The translations under genes were made by a program, and so were the position numbers. From assembly GCA_024235015.1 (NCBI GenBank), contig JACKNG010000007.1:33501-97500 (forward strand): a stretch of DNA of 64,000 bases, in the 5' to 3' direction. A model generated the notes under the pieces. That model saw nothing but the letters and a program-made list of their open reading frames with translations, was not told the origin of the DNA and ran no database searches. The DNA is from Gammaproteobacteria bacterium (GTDB lineage: Bacteria > Pseudomonadota > Gammaproteobacteria > Ga0077536). Positions 63,563-64,000 of the stretch are shown here, piece after piece; position 1 is the stretch's first letter, and each line of letters begins with the position of its first letter.

Positions 63563-64000
63563 TTGCGGCTACGGTTCGGAACCCCGGCCAGGGAGGCCGG
63601 ATCGAGCTCGGCGAGAAGTTGCGGATCGGGTTGTCCGCTCGTGGCGTAGAGCGTGTCAAGCTGAGCCATGAAAGGCGCCGTGCGCGAGCGGAAGTCCGTG
63701 AGGTAGCGCTTGTCGAGCGGTTCGGCCTTGGGCAATTCCACCGTCAATGGATTGCGGTGTACGCCGTTCACGCGAAATTCGTAGTGCAAGTGCGGGCCGG
63801 TGGCCAGGCCGGATTTGCCGACGTAGCCGATGATCTGCCCCTGTTTCACTGACATCCCGCGCTTGATGCCCTTGGCAAAGCGTGACATGTGCGCGTAGAG
63901 CGTGCTGTACGCACGACCGTGCTGCAGTTCGATTGCAAGCCCGTAGCCGCCACTCTTGCCGACCGAGCGCACGCTGCCGTTGGCGGTTGCTCGAATCGGC
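63559..64000 (-). CDS. M23 (LytM-type) peptidase, partial at 5' end
   Basis: The frame runs off the window end, so only the C-terminal part is visible (about 147 residues). It carries the LytM zinc-ligand motif GPHLHYEFRVNG and the preceding GLAIELQHGRAYSTLYAHMSRFA and VKQGQIIGYVGKSGLATG, standard for MepM/NlpD-type endopeptidases that cut peptidoglycan cross-links. The first zinc ligands (HxxxD) lie outside. A basic C-terminus follows. It is translationally coupled to anmK, as in many Gammaproteobacteria. Confidence 0.9.
   Translation of the reverse strand, partial: PIRATANGSVRSVGKSGGYGLAIELQHGRAYSTLYAHMSRFAKGIKRGMSVKQGQIIGYVGKSGLATGPHLHYEFRVNGVHRNPLTVELPKAEPLDKRYLTDFRSRTAPFMAQLDTLYATSGQPDPQLLAELDPASLAGVPNRSRN

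Overview
This is chromosomal DNA from a very GC-rich Gammaproteobacterium. The gene content (lptM-lysA, erpA, anmK, fabA, slt, glyQS, gmhB, a tesA/ybbA/ybbP block and NtrBC control of glnA) points to a free-living, Gram-negative, respiring organism, perhaps related to Chromatiales or Xanthomonadales; this placement is inferred from gene families and order only. The window is densely coded, with about 70 genes, many joined by ATGA or TTGA overlaps. No tRNA, rRNA, CRISPR array, insertion sequence or prophage was recognised.

Layout. 1-4740: end of folB, folK, a lipoprotein, an opposing pteridine-reductase-like SDR, a MidA-family methyltransferase, uppP and an exported msrA. 4898-9944: a degenerate cyclase fused to an FHA domain, facing a slt / NDUFA9-like / cca operon. 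10115-13144: a cereblon-like CULT-domain protein, a nitroreductase, a YjbQ protein, opposing hemH and a cupin. 13178-17993: the ybbP-ybbA ABC pair divergent from tesA, then a zinc-ribbon NUDIX protein and a HIT protein. 18042-21478: rho and trxA (minus strand), lptM-lysA (plus). 21479-26482: a nitrogen-control block, glnA / DUF4124 protein / ntrB / ntrC, with a sigma-54 promoter and two well-matched NtrC sites. 26483-32077: small repeats, then minus-strand hemB, plsC, gmhB, glyS and glyQ. 32233-37585: an unrecognised protein and a Gld-type ABC operon (ATPase, permease, GldG-like, DUF4340). 38021-44240: an LpxH-like phosphatase with a glycosyltransferase, then mnmG-rsmG-parA-parB. 44356-51400: the complete atpIBEFHAGDC operon. 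51542-57375: glmU, rraA, a nitrilase-family amidase, a small exported protein with a PhoP/PhoQ-like two-component system, and fabA. 57400-60494: a minus-strand TPR protein, hemL, hemJ and a DUF4126 membrane protein. 60769-64000: DUF6776 protein, bactofilin and erpA, facing anmK and a LytM (M23) peptidase cut by the window end.

How it fits together. Most of the window is core metabolism: folate, haem (hemH, hemB, hemL, hemJ at four separate places), envelope biogenesis (uppP, slt, lpxH-like, gmhB, plsC, glmU, anmK, M23, bactofilin), energy (F1Fo ATP synthase) and nitrogen assimilation. The glnA-ntrBC block reads as a closed circuit: NtrC, encoded at its end, should activate glnA through sigma-54 and repress ntrBC from an operator lying between a -10-like element and the ntrB start codon.

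The least ordinary items are a bacterial cereblon (CULT) protein with its tryptophan cage intact, a cyclase-FHA fusion that lacks two catalytic residues, the possibly leaderless NtrC-repressed ntrB start, and the gliding-type ABC operon. No wholly new multi-gene system could be demonstrated.
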